Shown here: positions 1 through 6,197 of the stretch, one piece after another
How positions within the stretch are numbered: the first letter of the stretch is position 1
Layout: each line of letters opens with the position of its first letter
Assembly (NCBI GenBank): GCA_023406715.1
Contig: JAEXVC010000158.1
Coordinates: forward strand, 1-8,874
Reading direction: 5' to 3'
Source of the DNA: Bacteroidota bacterium
GTDB taxonomy: Bacteria > Bacteroidota > Bacteroidia > Bacteroidales > Tenuifilaceae
Length of the DNA: 8,874 bases
The notes under the pieces: model-generated
Databases searched by the model: none
The model's input: the letters and a program-made list of their open reading frames with translations, nothing else
Told to the model about the DNA's origin: nothing
Position numbers and translations under genes: made by a program

Positions 1-413
1 GTTCTCTCTTCCAAAACCTTACCATCGCAGACTATTTTTTTATGAAATCATTAATTTTTGCTCAAAACACACTTACCGGCGATGAACTTCAACTCTACAA
101 ACAAATCTTTTCAATAATTTACAACACTCTTCCTAAACCCAACCTATACGTTTACCTTCACCTTCAAACAGACAAACTGCTACAAAACATAAAAAAAAGA
201 GGAAGAGATTATGAGCAAACAATTACTGCAGATTATTTGAACAACTTAACTCAGGGATATTTCGATTTCTTCAAGCAACATCCCGATTATACCTTCCTAG
301 TAATTGACACCAGTAACTTAGATTTTGTTGCAAATACTGAGGATTATCTCAAAATCAAAGAGGTTATTTTTGACAAAAGCTATAATAAAGGTGTTAATCG
401 TGTTACATTTTAG
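1..413 (+). CDS. Deoxynucleoside kinase, 3' part of gene (5' end outside window)
   Basis: This enzyme phosphorylates deoxynucleosides to monophosphates using ATP in nucleotide salvage in the cytoplasm. The open frame enters from the window edge in phase 3 and gives 136 residues before a TAG at 411. The ATG at 42 is internal: the 13 codons before it stay in frame and complete the family block TIADYFFMKSLIFAQNTL. The ATP-binding P-loop would lie upstream and is not visible. YLHLQTDKLLQNIKKRGRDY covers the segment before the lid and the basic lid motif K-R-G-R-x-Y-E (about residues 65-73 of the visible part), where arginines contact phosphate. The C-terminal VIDTSNLDFV is also usual for the family. 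Whole proteins are about 200 residues, so roughly a third is missing. Whether purine or pyrimidine deoxynucleosides are preferred cannot be read here. No clear terminator follows it. Confidence 0.9.
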   Translation, partial: SLFQNLTIADYFFMKSLIFAQNTLTGDELQLYKQIFSIIYNTLPKPNLYVYLHLQTDKLLQNIKKRGRDYEQTITADYLNNLTQGYFDFFKQHPDYTFLVIDTSNLDFVANTEDYLKIKEVIFDKSYNKGVNRVTF

Positions 414-466
414 TATAAAATTCTTATATTAGCTGATGTTTCTTTTCGATATTTAGAAAAGAGTAT

Positions 467-474
467 TATGTTTG
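467..474 (+). promoter_or_regulatory. Bacteroidota-type -7 box (TATGTTTG) upstream of the lipoprotein gene
   Basis: TATGTTTG matches the TAnnTTTG consensus at every fixed position. It lies 44 bases before the ATG at 519 and would give a leader of roughly 40 bases. The -33 element is weak: a T-rich stretch at 443-446 lies at about the right distance but lacks a clean TTG. There is no purine-rich ribosome site before the ATG, which is usual in this phylum. Confidence 0.5.
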
Positions 475-518
475 CAATCATTATTTATACTGAATACTAA
501 ACAACTAACCAATTTGAT

Positions 519-2222
519 ATGAAAATGAAAGGTTTAAAATTTGCAATCATCGCTCTAGCTGCTGTTATACTAAGCGCCTGTGGTGGTGTAGAAAAAATGA
601 AGGAACTACCTGCCGGATTTACTCTAAAGGTAACCCCAAACCCTATGGAAGTTCACGGCAATAAGGTAAAAGCAACCATAGAAGGTACTATTCCTGCAAA
701 GTATTTTAACAAAAAAGCTACTGTTGAAATTACCCCTGTTATTGTTTATAACGGTGGCGAACTAACTTTACCTGTAAAAGTATTACAAGGTGAAGATGTT
801 CAAGCCAACAATCAGGTGATTAACTACGAAGCTGGTGGATCATGGAAACACGACGTAGAGTTTGATTATAAAGACGAAATGTTCCGTTGCGATATCGAAC
901 TTCGTTTTGTAATTCTTTACAAAGACAAAAAAGTTCCTTTTGAAGCTCCACAAAAAATTGGTATTGGAACATTAGCAACTTATAAATTGGTTGATATTGA
1001 TCCAAAACCAATCATGTTGAAAGACAAATTTGTTCGCGTAACTCCAGAACAAAAAGAAGCTCAAATCAACTTTGTAATCCAGAAATCAGACATTCGTAAA
1101 TCTGAGCTTACTAAGGAAGAACTTAAAGTTTTAAACGATTTCCTACTTGCTGCTTCTCAAGCAAAGAACAAAGAGGTTAAGGAAATTAAAGTTTCTGCTT
1201 ATGCTTCTCCAGATGGTCCAGAAAAACTTAACGAAAAACTATCTCAAGAGCGTGGTAAGAATACAGATAAATATCTTGCTGATGTTTTCAAGAAAGCAAA
1301 GATTAAAGATGCCAAAGCTGCTACAGTTGAAACTACAACTGAAGACTGGGATGGTTTCCAAAAAGCAGTTCAAACTTCTGACGTAGAAGATAAAGAACTT
1401 ATCATCCGTGTACTTTCAATGTACTCTGATCCTGAAGTTCGTGAAAAAGAGATCAAAAACCTATCTAAAGTTTACAAAGTACTTGCTGAGAAGATTCTAC
1501 CAGAACTACGTAGATCTAAGATGATTGCTAGCGTTGACAACATTGGTTTATCAGATGACACCTTGAAATACATGGTTGAAAACAACGCTTACGATAGCCT
1601 AAACGTAGAGGAAATGCTTTACGCTGCTACTCTAGTTTCTGATGTAAATAAGAAAATTGAAGTTTACATGAAGGCTGGTGAGAAATTCAACTGCCCACGT
1701 GGTTACAACAATGCTGCTTACTTACATTTAATGAACAAAGACGTTGCCGCTGCAAAAGCTGCCCTTGATAAAATTCCTGCTGATCAGAAAATTCCTGCTG
1801 TTACTAACAACCGTGGTTGTGTAGCCTTAATGGAAGGGAACTATGATGAAGCTGAGAAACTTTTCACCGAAGCTGCTGACGCTGGTAACGAGGTTAAATA
1901 CAACCTAGGTATTATCGCTATCTTAAAGAACCAATACCCTGCTGCTGCTGAGTACTTTGCAGGTACAGATTCTTTCAACCAAGGATTAGCATTATTACTT
2001 AACGGTAAAGTTGACGCTGCTAAGAACACATTTGCAAAAGTTGAAACTGCAAAAGGTTACTATGGTCGCGCAATTGTTGGTGCACGTATGTCAGAAGAAG
2101 CCACTGTACTTGACAACTTACGTACAGCTATTGGAAAAGACGCTAACCTTAAAGCTCGCGCTAAAGATGATGTTGAATTCCGCAACTTCTTCCAAAACGA
2201 AGCTTTCAAGGCTATTTTCTAG
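519..2222 (+). CDS. Outer-envelope lipoprotein with OmpA-like segment and TPR-like repeats
   Basis: This is a 567-residue secreted lipoprotein. Residues 1-20 form a signal peptide: lysines, a hydrophobic core, then lipobox L-S-A-C with the lipidated Cys at 21. Residues about 30-160 look like beta-rich repeats without a family I can name. Residues about 180-330 resemble an OmpA C-terminal domain; the core SAYASPDGPEKLNEKLSQER (226-245) keeps the Gly, Asn, Leu-Ser and Arg spacing typical of OmpA domains. Residues about 385-555 read as TPR-like helical repeats (Asn-Asn-x-Gly, Tyr-x-x-Ala, Gly-Asn-Tyr-Asp-Glu-Ala-Glu). The likely role is envelope structure or peptidoglycan contact, but the substrate is unknown. 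The start is fixed by the signal peptide; the nearby Met3 is a possible alternative. Long Ala/Lys/Glu-rich runs with favoured codons suggest strong expression, which is an inference. It is transcribed alone and ends at the terminator at 2241. Confidence 0.85.
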   Translation: MKMKGLKFAIIALAAVILSACGGVEKMKELPAGFTLKVTPNPMEVHGNKVKATIEGTIPAKYFNKKATVEITPVIVYNGGELTLPVKVLQGEDVQANNQVINYEAGGSWKHDVEFDYKDEMFRCDIELRFVILYKDKKVPFEAPQKIGIGTLATYKLVDIDPKPIMLKDKFVRVTPEQKEAQINFVIQKSDIRKSELTKEELKVLNDFLLAASQAKNKEVKEIKVSAYASPDGPEKLNEKLSQERGKNTDKYLADVFKKAKIKDAKAATVETTTEDWDGFQKAVQTSDVEDKELIIRVLSMYSDPEVREKEIKNLSKVYKVLAEKILPELRRSKMIASVDNIGLSDDTLKYMVENNAYDSLNVEEMLYAATLVSDVNKKIEVYMKAGEKFNCPRGYNNAAYLHLMNKDVAAAKAALDKIPADQKIPAVTNNRGCVALMEGNYDEAEKLFTEAADAGNEVKYNLGIIAILKNQYPAAAEYFAGTDSFNQGLALLLNGKVDAAKNTFAKVETAKGYYGRAIVGARMSEEATVLDNLRTAIGKDANLKARAKDDVEFRNFFQNEAFKAIF

Positions 2223-2240
2223 TAGATTGAAAACAATATA

Positions 2241-2278
2241 AAGAATAAGGACCTGCCATTGGGCAGGTCCTTATTCTT
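2241..2278. terminator. Perfect bidirectional terminator hairpin, 17-bp arms
   Basis: The arms 2241-2257 (AAGAATAAGGACCTGCC) and 2262-2278 are exact reverse complements around a 4-base loop. The A-rich left flank and T-rich right flank provide a U-tract in both directions. It therefore serves both the lipoprotein gene ending at 2222 and the methyltransferase gene ending at 2292 on the other strand. Confidence 0.93.
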
Positions 2279-2291
2279 TTATTATCAGAGA

Positions 2292-2831
2292 CTACTTATT
2301 TAACTTGGAAAAGAAATCCCAAAGCACAATCCCTGCCGAAACAGATATATTAAAGGAATGCTTTGTGCCAAACTGTGGGATTTCAATACACTCGTCGGAA
2401 AAATCGACAACCTCCTGCTCTACCCCTCTCAGTTCGTTTCCAAAAATCAGCGCATACTTTGCGCCTAGTTCAGGTTGATAAGATATTAGATTATGGCTAT
2501 TCTCCGCTTGCTCAATTGATATAATTTTATAACCCTGCGCTTTAAGAATCTCTAATACAGCAATAGTTTTATCAAAATACTCCCAACTTACGGTGTTCTC
2601 CGCACCCAATGCTGTTCTGTGGATTTCCTTATCGGGGGGCGTTCCTGTAATACCACAAAGCATAATCTTTTCCACCAACAAAGCATCTGAAGTTCTAAAA
2701 ACCGAGCCCACGTTATTCAAACTCCTCACATTATCGAGAACCACCACAATTGGTAATTTACCTACAGACTTATACTCATCAACACTCTTACGGTTTAACT
2801 CGTCGTTTGCTAATTTTCTATTTTTAATCAT
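2292..2831 (-). CDS. TrmH/SpoU-family (SPOUT) RNA 2'-O-methyltransferase
   Basis: This is a predicted S-adenosylmethionine-dependent ribose methyltransferase for tRNA or rRNA, 179 residues with the chosen start. All three SpoU motifs are visible: motif 1 SLNNVGSVFRTSDA (37-50, with the Asn and catalytic-type Arg), motif 2 LIFGNELRGV (128-137), and motif 3 IPQFGTKHSFNISVSAGI (151-168), which forms the knot and binds the cofactor. It is a catalytic domain only, with a short N-terminal extension and no separate RNA-binding domain, as in the shorter members. I chose the ATG at 2831. An in-frame TTG at 2852 would add seven residues but lies inside the -7 promoter box. The target nucleotide cannot be inferred. 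It is convergent with the lipoprotein gene and divergent from sucC, with 77 bases between starts. Confidence 0.9.
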   Translation of the reverse strand: MIKNRKLANDELNRKSVDEYKSVGKLPIVVVLDNVRSLNNVGSVFRTSDALLVEKIMLCGITGTPPDKEIHRTALGAENTVSWEYFDKTIAVLEILKAQGYKIISIEQAENSHNLISYQPELGAKYALIFGNELRGVEQEVVDFSDECIEIPQFGTKHSFNISVSAGIVLWDFFSKLNK

Positions 2832-2849
2832 AAAGAATATATTTGAGCA

Positions 2850-2857
2850 CAAAGGTA
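2850..2857 (-). promoter_or_regulatory. -7 box (TACCTTTG) for the RNA methyltransferase gene
   Basis: Read on the minus strand, TACCTTTG is an exact match to TAnnTTTG. Transcription would begin about five to seven bases downstream, near 2844, leaving a leader of about a dozen bases before the ATG at 2831. This argues against the TTG start at 2852, which overlaps the box. No convincing -33 TTG is seen at the usual spacing. Confidence 0.5.
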
Positions 2858-2872
2858 CTCAATCATTTTTTG

Positions 2873-2880
2873 TATTTTTA
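2873..2880 (+). promoter_or_regulatory. Possible -7 box (TATTTTTA) for sucC
   Basis: This is a one-mismatch version of TAnnTTTG (final G is A), 28 bases before the sucC ATG in the divergent 77-base gap. No -33 element is found at the right distance. It is the best candidate in the gap but weak, because such T-rich matches are common in AT-rich DNA. Confidence 0.3.
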
Positions 2881-2908
2881 GAAGTCGAAACCCGAAAAGA
2901 TAATTTCT

Positions 2909-4096
2909 ATGAATCTGCATGAGCATCAATCAAAAGAGATTTTAAAAAAATCGGGTGTGCCAATTCCTACTGGAATTGTAGCATACACTACCGAGGAAGC
3001 CGTAAAAGCAGCAAGACTGATAATGGCAACCACAGGCGCAGACTCAGTGGCTATTAAAGCACAAATACATGCAGGTGGTAGAGGTAAAGGTGGCGGAGTG
3101 AAAATTGCTCACTCCATTGAAGAGGTTGAGATGCATTCAAAAAACATTATTGGAATGACTTTAGTTACTCCTCAAACAGGGCCTAGTGGTAAGTTGGTCC
3201 GTAAAGTTCTTGTTCAGCAGGGAGTATACTACCCAGGGCCATCGGAAATTAAGGAGTTTTACATCAGTATACTACTCAATAGAGCAACAGGTCGCAATAT
3301 TATTGTTTATTCCCCACAAGGAGGTATGGATATTGAAGCCGTTGCGGCCGAGACTCCACACCTGCTTTTTAAGGAAGAGATAAATCCTATTGGAGTACAA
3401 GCATACCAAGCACGCAAGGTTGCCACAAACCTAGGTTTAACTGGCAAAGCGTACTCTCAAATGGTGAAGTTTGTAATGTCAATTTACGATGCTTACATCA
3501 AAAATGACCTATCGCTACTGGAGGTTAACCCTGTGCTGAAAACATCGGAGGATGATATTTTTGCTGTTGATGCAAAATGTGCTGTTGATGAAAATGCACT
3601 ATTCCGTCATCCAGATTTGGCTGAACTAAGGGATATTCATGAGGAAGACCCTGCTGAGGTTGAAGCAGGTGAGAACAACCTCAACTTTGTTAAACTCGAT
3701 GGCAATGTGGGATGCATGGTTAATGGTGCAGGTCTGGCAATGGCCACCATGGATATTATAAAACTATCGGGAGGCGACCCTGCAAATTTCCTAGATGTTG
3801 GCGGTGGAGCAAATTCAAAAACTGTTGCGGCAGGTTTTAGAATTATCCTTAAAGACCCCAACGTAAAAGCAATCCTTATTAACATATTCGGAGGTATTGT
3901 TCGCTGCGATAGGGTTGCTCAAGGAGTTGTTGATGCATACAAAGAAATCGGCAATATTCCAGTGCCTGTAATTGTAAGATTACAGGGAACAAATGCCCTT
4001 GAAGGCAAGCAAATTATTGATGAATCGGGCTTGAAAGTTTACAGCGCAATTACATTGCAGGAAGCCGCAGGATTGGTGAAGCAAATGGTTAATTAG
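2909..4096 (+). CDS. sucC: Succinyl-CoA synthetase (ADP-forming) beta subunit
   Basis: With the alpha subunit SucD it interconverts succinyl-CoA and succinate, coupled to ATP/ADP, in the TCA cycle. It has 395 residues, close to the usual 385-395. The start MNLHEHQSKEILKKSGVPIP is the canonical N-terminus. The ATP-grasp domain spans about 1-240, with the glycine-rich KAQIHAGGRGKGGGVK (50-65) and the metal-site segment LLEVNPV (203-209). The CoA-ligase-like C-terminal domain spans about 255-395, with VNGAGLAMATMDII (271-284), NFLDVGGGAN (293-302), NIFGGIVRCD (325-334, the power-helix loop) and VRLQGTNALEGKQII (356-370). All key segments are intact. It stands alone: sucD does not follow, and a terminator lies 16 bases past the stop, so the alpha subunit must be encoded elsewhere. 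Confidence 0.97.
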   Translation: MNLHEHQSKEILKKSGVPIPTGIVAYTTEEAVKAARLIMATTGADSVAIKAQIHAGGRGKGGGVKIAHSIEEVEMHSKNIIGMTLVTPQTGPSGKLVRKVLVQQGVYYPGPSEIKEFYISILLNRATGRNIIVYSPQGGMDIEAVAAETPHLLFKEEINPIGVQAYQARKVATNLGLTGKAYSQMVKFVMSIYDAYIKNDLSLLEVNPVLKTSEDDIFAVDAKCAVDENALFRHPDLAELRDIHEEDPAEVEAGENNLNFVKLDGNVGCMVNGAGLAMATMDIIKLSGGDPANFLDVGGGANSKTVAAGFRIILKDPNVKAILINIFGGIVRCDRVAQGVVDAYKEIGNIPVPVIVRLQGTNALEGKQIIDESGLKVYSAITLQEAAGLVKQMVN

Positions 4097-4112
4097 TGTT
4101 CAATGTATATTT

Positions 4113-4152
4113 AAAATAAGAAACCGAAGCGTTTGCTTCGGTTTCTTATTTT
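4113..4152. terminator. Perfect bidirectional terminator hairpin, 18-bp arms
   Basis: The arms 4113-4130 and 4135-4152 (GCTTCGGTTTCTTATTTT) are exact reverse complements around a 4-base loop GTTT, and give U-tracts on both strands. It separates convergent sucC and the DUF2892 gene. The right arm runs two bases into the minus-strand stop codon (4151-4153), so stop and terminator are physically shared. Confidence 0.93.
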
Positions 4153-4339
4153 ATTTCTTTGCTGGACAAGTATTAATTCCAAGTATTGTGTACAGTCCAC
4201 AGAAACTCATAAATGCTGTGGCAAATGGCACTATGGCTAACAATCCCCACCAGCTTTGGTAGTAAATACCTGCGGCGGCAATACCTACACCGATAACGAT
4301 TCTAATTACCTTATCGGTTGTTCCTACGTTCTTTTTCAT
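4151..4339 (-). CDS. Small DUF2892 (YgaP-like) inner-membrane protein
   Basis: This is a 62-residue protein of the DUF2892 family, small membrane proteins with two transmembrane helices, often found near or fused to rhodanese-like domains. The N-terminus MKKNVGTTDKVIRIVIGVGI is the typical opening. Two hydrophobic helices follow (about 13-29 and 31-50) with a Trp-Trp turn, then a conserved-looking Cys in FCGLYTILGIN and another in the tail TCPAKK. The upstream ATG at 4372 would add 11 residues unlike the family start, so I chose 4339. It lies 56 bases downstream of the arginine deiminase stop on the same strand, so read-through transcription is possible. No rhodanese or other sulfur gene is adjacent. 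The function is unknown. Confidence 0.8.
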   Translation of the reverse strand: MKKNVGTTDKVIRIVIGVGIAAAGIYYQSWWGLLAIVPFATAFMSFCGLYTILGINTCPAKK

Positions 4340-4395
4340 ATCTAGATATTTAAATGTTTTCACTATAAACATCTAGGTTGAAATAATGTTCGATA

Positions 4396-5667
4396 TTACC
4401 ACTTTACAGCCTTGCGTCTTACTGGCATTGTCATACAGCGCGCACCGCCGCCACCACGGGGTAATTCACTACCATCGATAGTTACTACGTATTTTGAGTA
4501 GCTGTTCAAATCAACCTTATCGGCCATAACATCTTTTGCACGGATAATCTCAAATCCGTATTTATTCATCTCGTTCATGGTGTTGGCGTTACGGGCGTAG
4601 CCAATTACCTTGCCCGGGCCAACAGCCACAAAGTTTGCACCGCTGTGCCACTGCTCACGTTCCTGAGTCCACCTGTCCTTAGTTCCGCCACACATAATTG
4701 GTTGCAAGTCCATTCCCAACTTTTTAAGCGCAACAAGAAGATTATCCACCGTTTTTATTTCCAAAACCTTACCCTTTTCAATGGTAATCTGGACGGTTTG
4801 GTAACGGTTTGGCTGAAGAATAATTGGGTCGTAAATCATGCATTTATCCACATCGAGTAGGGTGAAAACCATATCAAGGTGAATAAACGACTCGGGTTTG
4901 CTTGGCAACTCCTGCACAAGAATATAACGACGCTGCTTATCCTCACGCGCCAAGAATCTACCTATAATAAAGTCTATAGCGTGTGTATTTGTTCGAACTC
5001 CATTGCCAATTAAAAGGATATCCTCCCTAGCAACAAGAATATCGCCACCCTCCATATAAACATTATCAACTAAGTTGAATGCGTTGGGATTGATAGTTTG
5101 GGTATTAAACATCCCCGATTTGGAGAATATCGCCTCCATAATAATACTCTCCCTATCGCGCACTGCGTTGGCCATTTTAGAGATTAATACATCCTCGCCA
5201 ATGGAGATTGATGCATCGCGGGTAAAGTAGAAGTTATAAAGCGGTTTTAACGAAAACCTCTCGTGGCTTAGAAAATTAGTTAGGTTATTTTTTACAAGCG
5301 GAACACCTTCAATCAACAGGCGAGCCAACTCCTTGTTTTTGCAATCCATTAAATCGTCGACAAGCGAAAGGGCATTCTCGTGCCTGCAAATCTTGTAAAT
5401 TAGTTCATCCTTGGCTTTGCCGTTATTCAGAACCATCTCCAGCAAGTCCATTACCTCGAACGTACGGGTAACTTTTGATAAAACCCCGCTAAGCTGAGCG
5501 TACTCCTTACGAGCCACATTTAGGTTAAGGATATCGCTGTATAGCGCACGTTGCGCATTCTCTGGAGTCATGTTCTCCACCTCCGCACCAGGTGTGTGAA
5601 GGATTACGCCTTCCAACTCACCAATTTCCGACTGAACGTTAACCGATAACTTATTCATAATTTTCAT
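4396..5667 (-). CDS. arcA: Arginine deiminase
   Basis: It hydrolyses L-arginine to citrulline and ammonia, the first step of the arginine deiminase pathway. It has 423 residues, within the family range (about 400-420). The guanidino-modifying fold is supported by SEIGELEGVILHTPGAEVEN (13-32), FTRD (148-151), MEGGD (205-209), HLD (263-265) and the catalytic Cys411 in GGGGARCMTMP. Thus the Glu-His-Asp-Cys set (Glu206, His263, Asp265, Cys411) and substrate Asp151 are all present, and the enzyme should be active. A second ATG at 5658 (Met4) would leave a more normal leader, since the -7 box ends only 14 bases upstream of 5667, so the true start may be Met4. No ornithine carbamoyltransferase, carbamate kinase or antiporter gene is adjacent, so any complete ATP-yielding pathway depends on genes elsewhere. 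Confidence 0.95.
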   Translation of the reverse strand: MKIMNKLSVNVQSEIGELEGVILHTPGAEVENMTPENAQRALYSDILNLNVARKEYAQLSGVLSKVTRTFEVMDLLEMVLNNGKAKDELIYKICRHENALSLVDDLMDCKNKELARLLIEGVPLVKNNLTNFLSHERFSLKPLYNFYFTRDASISIGEDVLISKMANAVRDRESIIMEAIFSKSGMFNTQTINPNAFNLVDNVYMEGGDILVAREDILLIGNGVRTNTHAIDFIIGRFLAREDKQRRYILVQELPSKPESFIHLDMVFTLLDVDKCMIYDPIILQPNRYQTVQITIEKGKVLEIKTVDNLLVALKKLGMDLQPIMCGGTKDRWTQEREQWHSGANFVAVGPGKVIGYARNANTMNEMNKYGFEIIRAKDVMADKVDLNSYSKYVVTIDGSELPRGGGGARCMTMPVRRKAVKW

Positions 5668-5680
5668 CTCTAAACTGCCA

Positions 5681-5688
5681 CAAAGTTA
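5681..5688 (-). promoter_or_regulatory. -7 box (TAACTTTG) for arginine deiminase
   Basis: On the minus strand TAACTTTG matches TAnnTTTG exactly. The predicted transcript start near 5675 gives a leader of about 8 bases to the ATG at 5667 or about 17 to the ATG at 5658, which slightly favours the second. No clear -33 TTG was found. Confidence 0.5.
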
Positions 5689-5873
5689 ATTCATATAAGT
5701 GGAAATGTCTATCTGTTTAATAGCAGTACAAATTGATGGAATTTCTCCCTTAAGGTTTGATGTTATTTGCCGATTACAAATTTGCTAGCGCTTACATGCT
5801 GATGAGTGCCAAATTCAACATTGAATTGCAGGTATAACTCCGTTCCATTATAAAAGCAAATGCGAGAAATTTC

Positions 5874-5898
5874 AAGTGGTTAGTAGCACTAACCACTT
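5874..5898. repeat. Palindromic hairpin, 11-bp arms (copy 1 of a pair)
   Basis: AAGTGGTTAGT at 5874-5884 pairs perfectly with 5888-5898 around the 3-base loop AGC. It sits immediately before direct-repeat copy A. It is not a canonical terminator, because neither strand has a strong U-tract after the stem. A related palindrome begins exactly 120 bases downstream at 5994. Confidence 0.85.
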
Positions 5899-5905
5899 AA
5901 CATAC

Positions 5906-5970
5906 TTTAATCGTCCAACGGCAGCGAACCGACCGCTGAACACATTTCGTCTCTTAACTTTTACAACCTC
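5906..5970 (+). repeat. Intergenic repeat, copy A (about 65 bp)
   Basis: It starts TTTAATCGTCCAACGGC and ends CTTTTACAACCTC. It aligns by eye over its whole length with 7268-7333 in the same orientation, with about 54 of 66 columns identical and one gap. It contains a weak stem CAGCG / CGCTG (5922-5926 and 5934-5938). Similarity fades past 5970 but may continue to about 5986 (AACATTGGAA against AACAGGGGAA). Confidence 0.75.
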
Positions 5971-5993
5971 GAACTAACATTGGAAATTTTTTC

Positions 5994-6018
5994 AGTTGGT
6001 TAGTGGCGCTAACCAACT
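5994..6018. repeat. Palindromic hairpin, 10-bp arms (copy 2 of a pair)
   Basis: AGTTGGTTAG at 5994-6003 pairs with CTAACCAACT at 6009-6018 around TGGCG. Relative to the hairpin at 5874 it differs at two positions in the left arm and at the two matching positions in the right arm, so the pairing is kept. A T-rich run (TATTTTTC) lies shortly after on the plus strand, but no plus-strand gene ends here. Confidence 0.85.
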
Positions 6019-6085
6019 CACTATTTTTCTTGAACTAAACATAAAGGCATTCCCAATAGTTGCATTTTTAGTGTAGTCGTAGGTT

Positions 6086-6109
6086 AGCGTTCATCTCCAG
6101 ATGAATGCT
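6086..6109. repeat. Hairpin, 11-bp arms with one G-T pair
   Basis: AGCGTTCATCT (6086-6096) pairs with AGATGAATGCT (6099-6109) across CC, with one G-T pair near the base. The tight loop makes a strong stem-loop in either strand or a cruciform. It has no U-tract and no gene end nearby. It resembles in style the hairpins at 7219 and 7252 but does not share their sequence. Confidence 0.7.
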
Positions 6110-6137
6110 GCATTTCATCTAATATCAATTGCTTTAT

Positions 6138-6166
6138 AAAAAAGCACGCGACAATAAGTCGCGCGC
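6138..6166 (-). terminator. Intrinsic terminator of the acetyltransferase gene
   Basis: On the minus strand the stem CGCGAC / GTCGCG (6147-6152 and 6158-6163, loop AATAA), extended by two more pairs past one mismatch, is followed by six U (6143-6138). It starts about 32 bases after the acetyltransferase stop at 6198, a classic placement. Confidence 0.85.
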
Positions 6167-6197
6167 TAACTAGAAAAATTACTGTTGTGTTCGGTTT

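Larger units (their letters stand above)
5689..6137. other. Long non-coding gap rich in palindromes and repeats
   Basis: This is roughly 450 bases between the arginine deiminase promoter and the acetyltransferase terminator, with no convincing gene on either strand. Besides the separately listed repeats it contains a small palindrome at 5812-5827 (AATTCAA, two-base gap, TTGAATT). The stretch 5700-5800 shows no structure I can support. I found no recognisable pseudogene remnant, though a decayed gene is possible. Confidence 0.6.

Noticed and set aside
42..44. ATG at 42 as the start of a short kinase-like gene
   Set aside because: The frame is open to the window edge, and the 13 codons before it encode conserved deoxynucleoside kinase residues, so the Met is internal.
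471..550. Direct repeat TTTGCAATCAT at 471-481 and 540-550
   Set aside because: It is an 11-base match in AT-rich DNA, with one copy inside the signal-peptide codons. It is plausible by chance and has no further structure.
820..1386. Short antisense and frame-shifted reading frames inside the lipoprotein gene
   Set aside because: They overlap a gene with a clear signal peptide and domains, have unnatural residue composition, and lack any start context of their own. Similar frames inside sucC, the methyltransferase gene and arginine deiminase were dropped for the same reason.
1936..1951. GCTGCTGCTG run in the lipoprotein gene as a phase-variable microsatellite
   Set aside because: It is a few in-frame alanine codons within an alanine-rich TPR region. 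Three-base slippage would not shift the frame.
5874..6018. CRISPR-like repeats in the gap after arginine deiminase
   Set aside because: There are only two palindromes, they are not identical, they are 120 bases apart, and there are no regular spacers or cas genes.
6181..6196. Possible inverted fragment of the repeat (TGTGTTCGG against the reverse of CCGAACAC)
   Set aside because: Only eight or nine bases match; too short to separate from chance.
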